Assembly (NCBI RefSeq): GCF_029968015.1
Contig: NZ_JASCIS010000047.1
Location: forward strand, 1 to 63,772
Length of the DNA: 63,772 bases
Direction: 5' to 3'
From: Streptomyces luteolus
GTDB taxonomy: Bacteria; Actinomycetota; Actinomycetes; Streptomycetales; Streptomycetaceae
The notes under the pieces were generated by a model. The model searched no databases. It worked only from the letters and a program-made list of their open reading frames with translations, and was not told the origin of the DNA. This document shows, piece after piece, positions 8,430-17,141 of this stretch; position 1 is the first letter of the stretch; each line of letters begins with the position of its first letter. The position numbers were made by a program, and so were the translations under genes.

Positions 8430-9206
8430 ATGGGACACCTGGACCACGCCGCCTTCGGCTGGCTGACCCCCGTGCTGTCGTACGTCATGGCGTGCATCGG
8501 CGCCGCCCTCGGGCTGCGCTGCACCGTCCGCGCCCTGGCCGCCACCGGCCGGGCCCGACGCAACTGGCTGATCACCGCCGCCTCCGCGATCGGCACCGGC
8601 ATCTGGACGATGCACTTCGTCGCGATGCTCGGCTTCAGCGTCAGCGGCACCGAGATCCGCTACGACGTGCCGCTGACCGTGCTGAGCCTCCTCGTCGCGA
8701 TGCTGGTCGTCGGCGCCGGCGTCTTCGCCGTCGGCTACGGCCGGGACCGGGGCCGAGCCCTCCTCGTCGGTGGCCTCACCACCGGCCTGGGCGTCGCGAG
8801 CATGCACTACCTGGGCATGGCCGCCGTCCGCCTGCACGGCTCCGTCGACTACGACCCGCTGCTCGTCGCACTCTCCGTCGCGATCGCCGTCGTCGCAGCG
8901 ACCGCGGCCCTGTGGGCGGCGCTCCACATCACCTCACCACTCGCCGTGGCCGCTGCCTCCCTGGTGATGGGCGTCGCCGTCAGCAGCATGCACTACACCG
9001 GAATGATGGCCGTGAGCGTCCGTGTCGACCCGTCGAGCGCCGCCCTCCCCGGAGCCACCGCGATGCAGTTCGTCTTCCCTCTAGCCGTCGGCCTCGGCTC
9101 CTACCTCTTCCTCACCTCGGCCTTCGTCGCACTCTCCCCGACAGCCGTGGAACACGAGGCATCCGCCTCCGCCCAACGACCGGTCGAGAGCGCCACCGCC
9201 CACTGA
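8430..9206 (+). CDS. MHYT-domain integral membrane sensor protein
   Basis: A 258-residue protein of about seven membrane segments with the repeated MHYT signature: MHFVAM at about residue 61, MHYLGM at 125 and MHYTGM at 187. In this family the conserved Met and His residues are proposed to bind copper and sense O2, CO or NO at the membrane. No output domain (GGDEF, EAL or kinase) is attached, so any signal must pass to a partner. The conservon starts 52 bases downstream on the same strand, with its own sensor kinase-like protein; that linkage is only suggestive. Confidence 0.88.
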   Translation: MGHLDHAAFGWLTPVLSYVMACIGAALGLRCTVRALAATGRARRNWLITAASAIGTGIWTMHFVAMLGFSVSGTEIRYDVPLTVLSLLVAMLVVGAGVFAVGYGRDRGRALLVGGLTTGLGVASMHYLGMAAVRLHGSVDYDPLLVALSVAIAVVAATAALWAALHITSPLAVAAASLVMGVAVSSMHYTGMMAVSVRVDPSSAALPGATAMQFVFPLAVGLGSYLFLTSAFVALSPTAVEHEASASAQRPVESATAH

Positions 9207-9258
9207 TCCCGCCCCCGGTGGTTGCAGACCCATCCACCACGGCCCGAGCGAGGAGGCC

Positions 9259-11844
9259 ATGCGCACACCCCGCCGCACATCCGGCCCCAACTCCCCCTCC
9301 AAGAAGGGCACTTCGCCGCCTGCACAGCAGACGGGCGTCGAACCGGCCTCCGAGGCGAACCCGCCGCCCCGGTCCGGCCGCCGAGCGCACGCGGGCCGCC
9401 CCGCCGAAGAGGAGCAGGAGCAGCCGTCTCCTGCTGCCGCCGATCGCCCCACGACGCCACAACCACCACCACGCACGCGTGCGTCACGATTCCGGCTCCG
9501 CCCTCGCACCGTGCGCGCCAAAGTCGTGTGCCTGCTCATGGTGCCCGTCGTCTCGCTGCTCGCCCTGTGGGCGTACGCCACCGTCACCACAGCCCAGGAC
9601 ATGGCCCGCCTCAGCCAGGCACAGCGCGTGGACACCCACATTCGCGCACCCATCGGCGCCGCCGTCACCGCACTCCAGGCCGAACGCCGCGCCGCCGTCA
9701 GCTACGCCACGAAACCCAACGCACAAGCAGCCACTGAACTCGAACAGCGGTCAGCAGCCACCGACCGAGCCGTCGACCGATTGCGCCTCGCCCCCGGCCA
9801 CACCGTCGCCGCCGGCAGCGACCTCCCACCCGAAGTGGCCCGGCGCCTCACCGACTTCATGGCAAGGGCCGATGAACTCACCGCACTCCGCAAGGGAATC
9901 CGCGACCGCGACAACAACGGGAACGACGCATACGAGCAGTACACCTCCACCATCACCACCGCGTTCGGCGTCACAGGAGCCCTCACCGGAATCCACGACC
10001 CCCAACGCACTTCCGACGCGCGCGTGCTGCTGGAAATCGCCCAGGCCGTCGAAATGACAGCCCGCCAGGACACCCTGCTCAGCTCCGCCCGGCTGACCGG
10101 CACCCTCGACGGCACATACCTGCACGCCTTCATCGGCGCCGTCGAGACACGGCGCACCCTTACCGGAACCGCCGTACACGACCTGCAAGCGGCCGACCGG
10201 CAGGCCTGGCGCGAACTGCAGAAGACCAGCGCCTACCGCGACATGCGCCAAACCGACGACGCCGTCCTGACCGCCTCCAGCCCCGCGAAGGCGTACGCGG
10301 CTGTCAGCGGCATGAAGAGCGAAGAGGCCTACCGGACCGTGGCCGAGGGCCTCCGCGCCATCGAAAGCGACACACGAAGCGACGCGGTGAGCCGCGCTGA
10401 CCCACTGACCCGCGGCGCGCTCTCCCCGGCCGGAGCCGCAGTCCTCCTCGGCCTCCTCGCGGTCGCCACGTCCCTCGTGATCTCCGTACGCATCGGACGC
10501 GCCCTCGTCGTCGAACTTGTCGACCTCCGTAACAGCGCCCTGCAGATCGCCCGCCACAAACTCCCGCAAGCCATGAGCCGGTTGCGAGCCGGCGAAGAAC
10601 TCGACGTCCACGCGGAAGCCCCGCACGGCTCCGCCGCCGACGACGAGACCGGACAAGTCGCAGAAGCACTCAACACCGTGCACCGCGCGGCGCTGCACGC
10701 CGCCGTCGAGCGCGCCGAACTCGCCGACGGCATCTCCGGCGTCTTCGTCAACCTGGCCCGCCGCTCCCAGATCCTCGTGCACCGCCAACTCAACCTGCTC
10801 GACGCCATGGAGCGCCGCGCCGACGACCCGAACGAACTCAGCGACCTGTTCCGGCTCGACCACCTCACCACGCGCATGCGCAGGCACGCCGAGAGCCTGA
10901 TCATCCTCTCCGGCTCACCCCCCGGCCGCGCCTGGCGCGCCCCCGTCCCCCTGACCAACGTCGTCCGCGCCGCCGTAGCCGAAGTCGAGGACTACGCGCG
11001 CGTGCAGGTCGAACACTTCCCGGAAGCAGCGGTCGTCGGGTCAGCCGTCGCCGACGTCACCCACCTCCTCGCCGAACTCGTCGAAAACGCAACCCAGTTC
11101 TCCCCACCGCACACCCGAGTCCGTATCAGCGGCGAACCCGTCGGCAACGGCTACGCCCTCGAAGTCGAGGACCGCGGCCTCGGCATGGGCCCAGAGCGCC
11201 TCGACGCCGCCAACCGCCGCATCGAGCAGTCCGACGCCCTCGACCTGTTCGACAGCGACCGCCTCGGCCTGTTCGTCGTCAGCAGGCTCTCCGCCCGCCA
11301 CAGCATCAAGGTCCACCTGCGAACCTCACCGTACGGAGGCACCACAGCCGTCGTCCTGCTGCCGACCACTCTCCTCAACCAGGCACAAACCGGCGCGGAA
11401 CGGCAGCCCCGAGCGCTTGAGAACACAGCGCCTGCGAAAACGGCGCACAGAACAAGCACTTACAACGGCCGAGAACTCGGCGAAAACACCCTCCACGCGC
11501 GTGTGCCGGAACCGAGCCAACCGACCGTGCGCCCCGGAACGACCACCCTCACGCTGCACACCAGCACCGGCACTACAAGCTCTGAGCCCGTCTCCGATTC
11601 CAAGGGCCTCCCGCGCAGAGTGCGCCAAGCCAGCCTCGCCCCGCAGCTCCGCGAGCAACCCGCCCCAGACGCCCCACCCGAGCCACCGGCTGCCGAACCC
11701 GGGGAACGCACCCCGGAACAGGTCAGAGCACGTATGACGGCCTACCGCGACGGCTGGGCCCGAGGCGGCGGCCGCCCACCGGGAAGCCCCGGAACCCAGC
11801 GCCCGCCCACACGCGGAGACAGCTACGAAGGAGACCGCGCATGA
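9259..11844 (+). CDS. cvnA: Conservon sensor kinase-like protein CvnA
   Basis: An 861-residue membrane protein with a Pro/Arg-rich N-terminal cytosolic stretch (about 1-88), a membrane segment at 92-112, an extracytoplasmic nitrate/nitrite-sensor-type helical domain, a second membrane segment near 394-412 and a HAMP-like region. A histidine-kinase-like core follows, with FRLDHLTTRMRRHAESL as the H-box region, HLLAELVENATQFSPP as the N-box and VEDRGLGMG as the G-box. The last 170 residues are disordered. In conservons CvnA senses an external signal and acts with the three small proteins encoded behind it, much like a G-protein-coupled receptor system. The ATG follows GAGGAGG, and its stop overlaps the cvnB start by 4 bases. 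Confidence 0.92.
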   Translation: MRTPRRTSGPNSPSKKGTSPPAQQTGVEPASEANPPPRSGRRAHAGRPAEEEQEQPSPAAADRPTTPQPPPRTRASRFRLRPRTVRAKVVCLLMVPVVSLLALWAYATVTTAQDMARLSQAQRVDTHIRAPIGAAVTALQAERRAAVSYATKPNAQAATELEQRSAATDRAVDRLRLAPGHTVAAGSDLPPEVARRLTDFMARADELTALRKGIRDRDNNGNDAYEQYTSTITTAFGVTGALTGIHDPQRTSDARVLLEIAQAVEMTARQDTLLSSARLTGTLDGTYLHAFIGAVETRRTLTGTAVHDLQAADRQAWRELQKTSAYRDMRQTDDAVLTASSPAKAYAAVSGMKSEEAYRTVAEGLRAIESDTRSDAVSRADPLTRGALSPAGAAVLLGLLAVATSLVISVRIGRALVVELVDLRNSALQIARHKLPQAMSRLRAGEELDVHAEAPHGSAADDETGQVAEALNTVHRAALHAAVERAELADGISGVFVNLARRSQILVHRQLNLLDAMERRADDPNELSDLFRLDHLTTRMRRHAESLIILSGSPPGRAWRAPVPLTNVVRAAVAEVEDYARVQVEHFPEAAVVGSAVADVTHLLAELVENATQFSPPHTRVRISGEPVGNGYALEVEDRGLGMGPERLDAANRRIEQSDALDLFDSDRLGLFVVSRLSARHSIKVHLRTSPYGGTTAVVLLPTTLLNQAQTGAERQPRALENTAPAKTAHRTSTYNGRELGENTLHARVPEPSQPTVRPGTTTLTLHTSTGTTSSEPVSDSKGLPRRVRQASLAPQLREQPAPDAPPEPPAAEPGERTPEQVRARMTAYRDGWARGGGRPPGSPGTQRPPTRGDSYEGDRA

Positions 11845-12278
11845 TCGACCAAACCGGTCACAGAGACGCCGACACCACCGGCCAACTCGACTGGCTCCTG
11901 GACGACTTGGTGACCCGCATCCCCGACGTACGCCACTGCGTGATGCTCTCCGGCGACGGCCTCGCCATCGGCTGCTCGCACACACTCCGCCGCGACGACG
12001 CCGAACACCTCGCGGCCGTCGCATCCGGCTTCCACAGCCTCGCCAAAGGTGCGGGCCGACACTTCGGCGTCGGGGGAGTACGACAGACCATGGTCGAAAT
12101 GGATCAGGGCCACCTCTTCGTCGCCGCAGCCGGAGACGGCTCCTGCATCGCCGTACTGAGCACGGCCGTCGCCGACATCGGGCTGATCGCCTACGAGATG
12201 GCCCGCCTGGTCAAACGCGTCGGCGAGCACCTCCACACCCCGCCTCGGCGCACAGAACAACGTCCCGCCGCACGATGA
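11841..12278 (+). CDS. cvnB: Roadblock/LC7 protein CvnB
   Basis: A 145-residue roadblock/LC7-domain protein, the usual GTPase-activating or GTPase-binding partner of CvnD. The domain begins at LDWLLDDLVTRIPDVRHCVMLSGDGL and contains AEHLAAVASGFHSLAKGAGRHFG and ADIGLIAYEM. The start codon overlaps the cvnA stop (ATGA), so translation is probably coupled. A near-relative lies 1.5 kb downstream at 13814. Confidence 0.9.
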   Translation: MIDQTGHRDADTTGQLDWLLDDLVTRIPDVRHCVMLSGDGLAIGCSHTLRRDDAEHLAAVASGFHSLAKGAGRHFGVGGVRQTMVEMDQGHLFVAAAGDGSCIAVLSTAVADIGLIAYEMARLVKRVGEHLHTPPRRTEQRPAAR

Positions 12279-12300
12279 GCAGGAAAGGCGGCCGTCACAC

Positions 12301-12327
12301 ATGAACACCGAGGAGGGCCCCGAGTGA
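12301..12327 (+). CDS. Eight-codon leader ORF overlapping the cvnC start
   Basis: ATG AAC ACC GAG GAG GGC CCC GAG TGA reads MNTEEGPE-stop. Its stop overlaps the GTG start of cvnC (GTGA). Its sequence is a close copy of the first eight codons of cvnC (GTG AAC GCA GAC GAG GGC CCC GAG), so the gene start appears to have been duplicated. It may act by stop-start coupling or may be a harmless relic. Confidence 0.35.
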   Translation: MNTEEGPE

Positions 12328-12746
12328 ACGCAGACGAGGGCCCCGAGGGCGTCGGCCGCCCCCGGCCCGGCAGCCACTGGTACGACGCCGAAGCCGGCCC
12401 CGTCGTCCGCCCCTACGCCATGACCGGCGGACGCACCGACCCCGGCCCGAACGCCGCGCACTTCGACCTCATCGCCCTCGTCGCCCTGGACACCGGCGCC
12501 CCCGCCCCGGGCGCCTACACCTCCCTCGGACCCGAGCACCGCGCGCTGCTCGAACTCTGCCGCGTAGAAGCCCAGTCGGTCGCCGAACTCGCCACGGACG
12601 CGGACCTTCCCGTGGGAGTCGTCCGCGTCCTCCTCGGGGACCTCCTGAACCGAGGCTGCATCCGCATCAGCCGCCCCGTACCGCCCGCACACCTACCGGA
12701 CGAACGCATCCTGCGCGAGGTCATCGACGGCCTGCGGGCTCTGTGA
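12324..12746 (+). CDS. cvnC: DUF742 protein CvnC
   Basis: A 140-residue DUF742 protein, the third conservon component. The typical features are the early RPYAMTGGRT block (about residue 32) and the C-terminal winged-helix-like part LPVGVVRVLLGDLLNRGCIRI. It is thought to bridge the CvnA kinase and the CvnD GTPase. The GTG at 12324 gives MNADEGPE. It is followed by 266 bases before cvnD, a larger gap than in most conservons, without any gene I can see. Confidence 0.88.
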   Translation: MNADEGPEGVGRPRPGSHWYDAEAGPVVRPYAMTGGRTDPGPNAAHFDLIALVALDTGAPAPGAYTSLGPEHRALLELCRVEAQSVAELATDADLPVGVVRVLLGDLLNRGCIRISRPVPPAHLPDERILREVIDGLRAL

Positions 12747-13012
12747 TGAGCACACCACCGCCGCCAAAACGCCCCCTGCAGAGCCCATACCTGCCCCCAT
12801 ATAGGAACCACTTGGACGCCCAACGGTCAGAACACACAATCCCCGGTCCCGGCCCCCGAGCCAGAGCCCCCGGACCCGATACTGCTGCCCAGCCAGAGAC
12901 GCCACCCCACCGAAGGAAGCCGCCACCCCTCAGCAACCGTCACCGCGCGTGTCGCGCAAGCGCGTCACGCGCGGCACGTACCGACTCCCCGCACCCCCTG
13001 AGAGAAGTGACC

Positions 13013-13624
13013 ATGGCCCCTGAGCGCTTCTACGCCGACAGCGGCGACTCCACCGCGTTGGCCCTGAAGATCCTCGTCGCCGGCGGATTCGGCGTCGGAA
13101 AGACCACTCTGGTCGGTTCCGTCAGCGAGATCCGGCCACTACGGACAGAGGAACGCCTCAGCGAAATAGGCGAGTCGGTGGACGACACCGCGGGCGTGGA
13201 CCGAAAAACCACCACCACGGTCGCCATGGACTTCGGGCGGATCACCATCAGAAGCGGACTGTCCCTGTACCTCTTCGGCACACCTGGACAAGCCCGCTTC
13301 TGGTTCCTGTGGGACGAGCTCTCATTCGGAGCCCTCGGCGCGGTCGTACTCGCGGACACCCGGCGCCTGGAGGACTGCTTTCCCGCAGTCGACTTCTTCG
13401 AGCACCGGCACATCCCATTCGTGGTCGCCGTCAACTGCTTCCCCGGAGCGCGCAGTTACGGAGCCCACGACGTCTCCCGCGCCCTCGACCTCGACCCCGG
13501 CACACCCGTCGTGCTCTGCGACGCCCGCGACCGTGACTCCGGAAAGGAAGTGCTGATCAGGCTCGTCGAGTACGCCGGGCGAAGGCACACCGCCCGGCTC
13601 CTCGACAGCGTCGCCCAACCCTGA
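13013..13624 (+). CDS. cvnD: Ras-like small GTPase CvnD
   Basis: A 203-residue GTP-binding protein of the conservon type. The P-loop is GGFGVGKTT (residues 24-32) and the switch II region is FGTPGQARFWFLW (about 88-100). The specificity loops are VAVNCFPG in place of the usual NKxD, and LCDARDR. The unusual NCF is normal for CvnD proteins. I chose the ATG at 13013 because GAGAGAAG precedes it at the right spacing; the longer open frame upstream is intergenic. It would cycle between GDP and GTP under control of the CvnA, CvnB and CvnC complex. Confidence 0.9.
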   Translation: MAPERFYADSGDSTALALKILVAGGFGVGKTTLVGSVSEIRPLRTEERLSEIGESVDDTAGVDRKTTTTVAMDFGRITIRSGLSLYLFGTPGQARFWFLWDELSFGALGAVVLADTRRLEDCFPAVDFFEHRHIPFVVAVNCFPGARSYGAHDVSRALDLDPGTPVVLCDARDRDSGKEVLIRLVEYAGRRHTARLLDSVAQP

Positions 13625-13629
13625 CGCAC

Positions 13630-13737
13630 CAGGGAGATACGCGGCGATCCGTCTGCGCGCACGGTCGACAGCTTCCCGGTACGGGTCCCATGTGAGACAA
13701 ATGCCTGCCATTCGGCGTCAGTCATCTTCTGTGCCAT
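13630..13737 (-). pseudogene. 5' fragment of a PPOX-class (F420/flavin) oxidoreductase
   Basis: Reading the minus strand from 13737 gives MAQKMTDAEWQAFVSHG, continuing to TGKLSTVRADGSPRISL. This is the N-terminus of the pyridoxamine 5'-phosphate oxidase-like (PPOX) F420-dependent reductase family. After about 36 codons the frame runs into antisense of the cvnD 3' end with no family resemblance. The rest of the gene, about 100 codons, is absent. It is therefore a truncated relic, probably left by a deletion that brought cvnD next to the second roadblock gene. Confidence 0.7.
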
Positions 13738-13813
13738 GTCCCCATCCCGTCTTGCCCGCAGCGCGACGGTGGGGAAGGCTGGCGAGCAACGGATGAACGG
13801 GGAGGTCCGCATC

Positions 13814-14221
13814 ATGACGCAGAACACCGGACTCGGCTGGTTGCTCGACGATCTGACCAAGCGCGTCGAGCACGTACGGCACGCACTGGTCCTGTCCAAC
13901 GACGGCCTGGTGACAGGGGCGAGTTCAGACCTCCAGCGGGAGGACGCCGAACACCTGGCCGCGGTCTCCTCCGGACTGCACAGCCTCGCCAAAGGCTCCG
14001 GACGCCACTTCGGCGCCGGCAACGTACGCCAGACCATGATCGAGTTCGACGAGGCGATCCTCTTCGTGACAGCCGCCGGCGACGGCAGCTGCCTGTGCGT
14101 CCTGAGCTCCGACGAAGCCGACATCGGACAAGTGGCGTACGAGATGACGCTGCTCGTCAACCGCGTCGGCGAACACCTCGGCGTCGGCGCACGTCACCGC
14201 TCGCCCGCCGTCGATCTCTGA
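13814..14221 (+). CDS. Second roadblock/LC7 protein, paralogue of CvnB
   Basis: A 135-residue roadblock/LC7 protein closely related to the conservon CvnB: GWLLDDLTKRVEHVRHALVL, AEHLAAVSSGLHSLAKGSG and ADIGQVAYEMTLLVNRVGEH align without gaps. I chose the ATG at 13814 because GGGGAGG lies 8 bases upstream; ATG 13793 and an upstream start at 13736 are weaker. It stands alone behind the conservon, so it could compete with CvnB for the GTPase or serve an orphan GTPase elsewhere. Confidence 0.88.
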   Translation: MTQNTGLGWLLDDLTKRVEHVRHALVLSNDGLVTGASSDLQREDAEHLAAVSSGLHSLAKGSGRHFGAGNVRQTMIEFDEAILFVTAAGDGSCLCVLSSDEADIGQVAYEMTLLVNRVGEHLGVGARHRSPAVDL

Positions 14222-14421
14222 ACGCCCGCGACTCCGAGCGCGCCCGACCCGCCCGACCTGCGGCGACGGCCCGCACGGAGCGGCGACAGAAGGCTGACGT
14301 AAATAGCCGGAACCGACCGGCCGCCAGAGTTATCCACAGGCCGAGCGGCCCGAGGCACGACCGAGCTACGGTCTTCACCGAGAGTAGTCAGAGCGATCCG
14401 ACCTCAACGGGGGAGACCACC

Positions 14422-15540
14422 ATGACCGGAAAAGCCGTACCCACCAAGCCAGTTCAAGCCCTCACAGCGTCGTACGCGCCCAGCCGCGCAGCTGTCGACC
14501 TCAGCCTGAAACGCACCGAGCTGCTCCTGGCCGTCCAACTCGGCCTGGTCCGCACCACCGCAGGCCAGGATCCCGGGCGTTGGCGCATCCCCAGGGCAGA
14601 GATCGAACGACTCCAGTCCGCCCAAGGATTCCCCGACACCCTGCGTGAACGCGTCAAGCTCGTCGGTACCACCGAAGGCGCCGAACTCATGGGCATCACC
14701 CGCGACCGCTTCACCAAACTCGCCCGCCTCGGCTTCCTCACACCGGCCAAGTTCTACCTGAACCGATACCGCACGCTCGTCTGGCTCTATCTCGCCGACG
14801 ACGTCCGCCAGTTCGCCGAGGCCAACGCCTCGCTGCTCTCCGGCAAGGCACCCGTCACGCTCCGGACCCGCCTCGGCGCCGGCGAGGACCGACGCGCCCG
14901 CAACTGGCGGGAACGCCACTGCGGCCACCTACTCCGCCTGGCCCGAGACCCCTGGCAGAGCGCGGCGGTGACGGCCTCGATGCTCGACCCCACCCAGGTC
15001 GCCGACATCGTGCCCGACCCGTACGAACGTGCCTACCTGAACCGCCTCCGCCCCGAGTCCACGACCCTTCCCGGCGCCCCGGACTCACCCACAGCACAAG
15101 CAGCCGCACACGTCCTGCAAGCCGACGACCCGGACGAGATCCGCTGGCTGCGCACCACACTGGCCCTGGGAATCGACGAAGCGAGGAACGATCGCCCGGC
15201 TCCACGACCGCGCGAAGCACCACCCAAGACGCCGAGCAGCGCCACCGATACCCCGGCCCAAGCTTCACCCTTGAACACCGCCGCAGCGCCACAGAGCAAT
15301 ACGCCCCGGGGAGTTGAGCCCACCTCCTCCACCCTCACACCGGCCGCGAGGAGGCCCTACAGGGACGCCGTGGGGCACTGCGACGAGCCGGACGAACCCG
15401 GCGGGGGAGTGGAGCGCGGACCATGTGAAACGCCAAGCGAACACCGAGACCAGCGGGACCAACGCGACCGAGAAGCGGCGCCGGCAACTGGACCGACCCG
15501 ACGCGGTCTCCTGGGCTGGCTCAGCCGCAGACAGGGTTAG
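14422..15540 (+). CDS. DUF6397-type protein with HTH-like N-terminus
   Basis: A 372-residue protein common in Streptomyces. The first 230 residues hold two excisionase- or MerR-like helical stretches (LKRTELLLAVQLGLVRT and GAELMGITRDRFTKLARLGFL) plus RWRIPRAEIERLQ, which looks like a DNA-binding winged-helix pair. The last 120 residues are a disordered Pro/Glu/Arg tail ending in GLLGWLSRRQG. The ATG at 14422 follows GGGGGAGA. The DUF6397 name is from memory of the family and its precise role is unknown; the HTH-like pattern is what can be seen here. Confidence 0.72.
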   Translation: MTGKAVPTKPVQALTASYAPSRAAVDLSLKRTELLLAVQLGLVRTTAGQDPGRWRIPRAEIERLQSAQGFPDTLRERVKLVGTTEGAELMGITRDRFTKLARLGFLTPAKFYLNRYRTLVWLYLADDVRQFAEANASLLSGKAPVTLRTRLGAGEDRRARNWRERHCGHLLRLARDPWQSAAVTASMLDPTQVADIVPDPYERAYLNRLRPESTTLPGAPDSPTAQAAAHVLQADDPDEIRWLRTTLALGIDEARNDRPAPRPREAPPKTPSSATDTPAQASPLNTAAAPQSNTPRGVEPTSSTLTPAARRPYRDAVGHCDEPDEPGGGVERGPCETPSEHRDQRDQRDREAAPATGPTRRGLLGWLSRRQG

Positions 15541-15631
15541 GTCTTGCTTGCGATCCCCTCACTGGCCAGGCGAAGAGGGCGGCGCCGCGGGCGTGGGCAG
15601 CTCCTGTCGCGTCGGTTGCCCACGCTCACGG

Positions 15632-16153
15632 CTACGCCTCGCCGAAGGAGTCACTCTGAACGGTCTCGTGGAGGTCCTGGGCGTAGTGCTCGATGGCCGG
15701 CCGGTACTCAGCGACGTTCGGGTCGTCGCTCGTCGTGGCGACCAGGGTGAGGAGCAGTTCCATCGCGTCATGGTGGCGGCCCACATTGAACAGGGCCATG
15801 GAGAGGAACGCCCTCAGCGCACCGTTCTCCGGGAACTCCGCAGATGCGGCGGTCAGTGTCTCCACGGCCTGTTCGTACCTGCCGAGGACGCGGTAGGTGG
15901 ATCCGAGTCCGAGCAGGGCGTTGGCACGATCGTCGGTCGAGAGACCACCGGGGGTTCCGAGAGCCCGCCGGTAGTGCGGCACGGCTTCGGCCTCGAGGCC
16001 GAGTGTGTCGTGCACCCAGGCCGTCTGGTACGCGACTTGGGCGTCGTAGGGCAGTTCCTCGGCGAGAACGACGAGACGTTCCCTGGCCTTGGTCGGGTGA
16101 CCGTTCTCCCGCAGCCGGACCGCGTCAGCGAGCCGGGTGTCTCGATCGTTCAT
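15632..16153 (-). CDS. Tetratricopeptide repeat protein
   Basis: A 173-residue protein with about four TPR-like helical hairpins, including AVRLRENGHPTKARERLVVLAEELP, ANALLGLGSTYRVLGRYEQAVETL and LRAFLSMALFNVGRHHDAMELL. TPR domains mediate protein contacts. The ATG at 16153 overlaps the TGA of the thioesterase gene (ATGA), so the two are translationally coupled and probably belong to one transcript. The partner protein is unknown. Confidence 0.85.
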   Translation of the reverse strand: MNDRDTRLADAVRLRENGHPTKARERLVVLAEELPYDAQVAYQTAWVHDTLGLEAEAVPHYRRALGTPGGLSTDDRANALLGLGSTYRVLGRYEQAVETLTAASAEFPENGALRAFLSMALFNVGRHHDAMELLLTLVATTSDDPNVAEYRPAIEHYAQDLHETVQSDSFGEA

Positions 16154-17037
16154 GAAGCGCCTCCGGGCTCGTGCCGACGGAACAGGCCCTCCTGCACGAC
16201 AGAGACGAGGAGTTGACCCTGCTGGTCGTAGATGCGCCCGCGGGCGAGACCACGACCACCCGTGGCGATCGGGGATTCCTGATCGTACAAGAACCACTCG
16301 TCGGCTCGGAACGGGCGGTGGAACCACATGGCGTGGTCCAGAGACGCCATGTCGAAACCGCGCGGGCCCCACAAGGGCTCGACGGGGATACGTACAGCAT
16401 CGAGGAGGGTCATGTCGCTCGCGTATGTCAAGGCGCAGGTGTGGACGAGCGGGTCGTCGCCGAGAGGGCCCACGGCGCGCATCCACACAGCGCTGCGAGG
16501 CTCGGCGCCCTGGACCTCGTCCTGGGTCCAGCGAAGCCGGTCGACGTACCGGATGTCGAAGGGCTGGCGGCGGGCCATGCGCTCCAACTGCTCTGGCAGG
16601 GTGCCGAGATGGGCCCGGATCTCGTCGGTGACGGTCGGCAGTGTGTCCGGTGGGGGAGCGTCGATCCGAGGCGGCAACTGGTGCTCGAAGCTGCCCTGCT
16701 CGGCCTTGTGGAAGGAGGCAGTCAGATTGAAGATCGTGCGGCCCTGCTGCACGGCGGTGACCCTGCGGGTCGTGAACGAGCGGCCGTCGCGGACACGCTC
16801 CACCTGGTAGACGATGGGCACACCGGGGCGGCCGGGGCGCAGGAAGTAGGCGTGCAGCGAGTGCACCGGCCGGTCGCCGTCGGTGGTGCGGCCTGCGGCA
16901 ACCAGTGCCTGGCCGGCGACCTGCCCGCCGAAGACGCGCTGCAGCGACTCCTGCGGGCTGCGGCCGCGAAAGATGTTGACCTCGATCTGCTCAAGGTCGA
17001 GCAGATCGACGAGTCTCTCTGCGGGGTTGGTGGTCAT
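16150..17037 (-). CDS. tesB: Acyl-CoA thioesterase II
   Basis: A 295-residue TesB-family double-hotdog thioesterase that hydrolyses acyl-CoA to free fatty acid and CoA. Typical blocks are NIFRGRSPQESLQRVFGGQVAGQALVAA at the start, VHSLHAYFLRPG, and the C-terminal SLDHAMWFHRPFRADEWFLYDQ with the conserved Asp of the second hotdog. Length matches the family. Its start lies beside an unusual G-rich tract (17059-17104), and it is coupled to the downstream TPR gene by an ATGA overlap. Confidence 0.93.
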   Translation of the reverse strand: MTTNPAERLVDLLDLEQIEVNIFRGRSPQESLQRVFGGQVAGQALVAAGRTTDGDRPVHSLHAYFLRPGRPGVPIVYQVERVRDGRSFTTRRVTAVQQGRTIFNLTASFHKAEQGSFEHQLPPRIDAPPPDTLPTVTDEIRAHLGTLPEQLERMARRQPFDIRYVDRLRWTQDEVQGAEPRSAVWMRAVGPLGDDPLVHTCALTYASDMTLLDAVRIPVEPLWGPRGFDMASLDHAMWFHRPFRADEWFLYDQESPIATGGRGLARGRIYDQQGQLLVSVVQEGLFRRHEPGGAS

Positions 17038-17058
17038 CAGGGGCTCCGGTGATCACGA

Positions 17059-17104
17059 GGGGGGTGTGGGGCGGGGGTGGAGGGGAGGGAGGGGGAGGGG
17101 GGAG
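17059..17104. other. G-rich tract with G-quadruplex potential
   Basis: The plus strand carries at least seven runs of three or more G separated by one or two bases. It sits between the helicase stop codon (17142) and the thioesterase start (17037), both on the minus strand. The transcript would be C-rich here, while the coding-strand DNA could fold into a quadruplex. A short inverted repeat (GGGGACCCC-like halves around 17105-17133) follows it. Confidence 0.6.
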
Positions 17105-17141
17105 GCCCCCTAGAGAAGGGGTCCCCGAAGAGCAACCCCCC

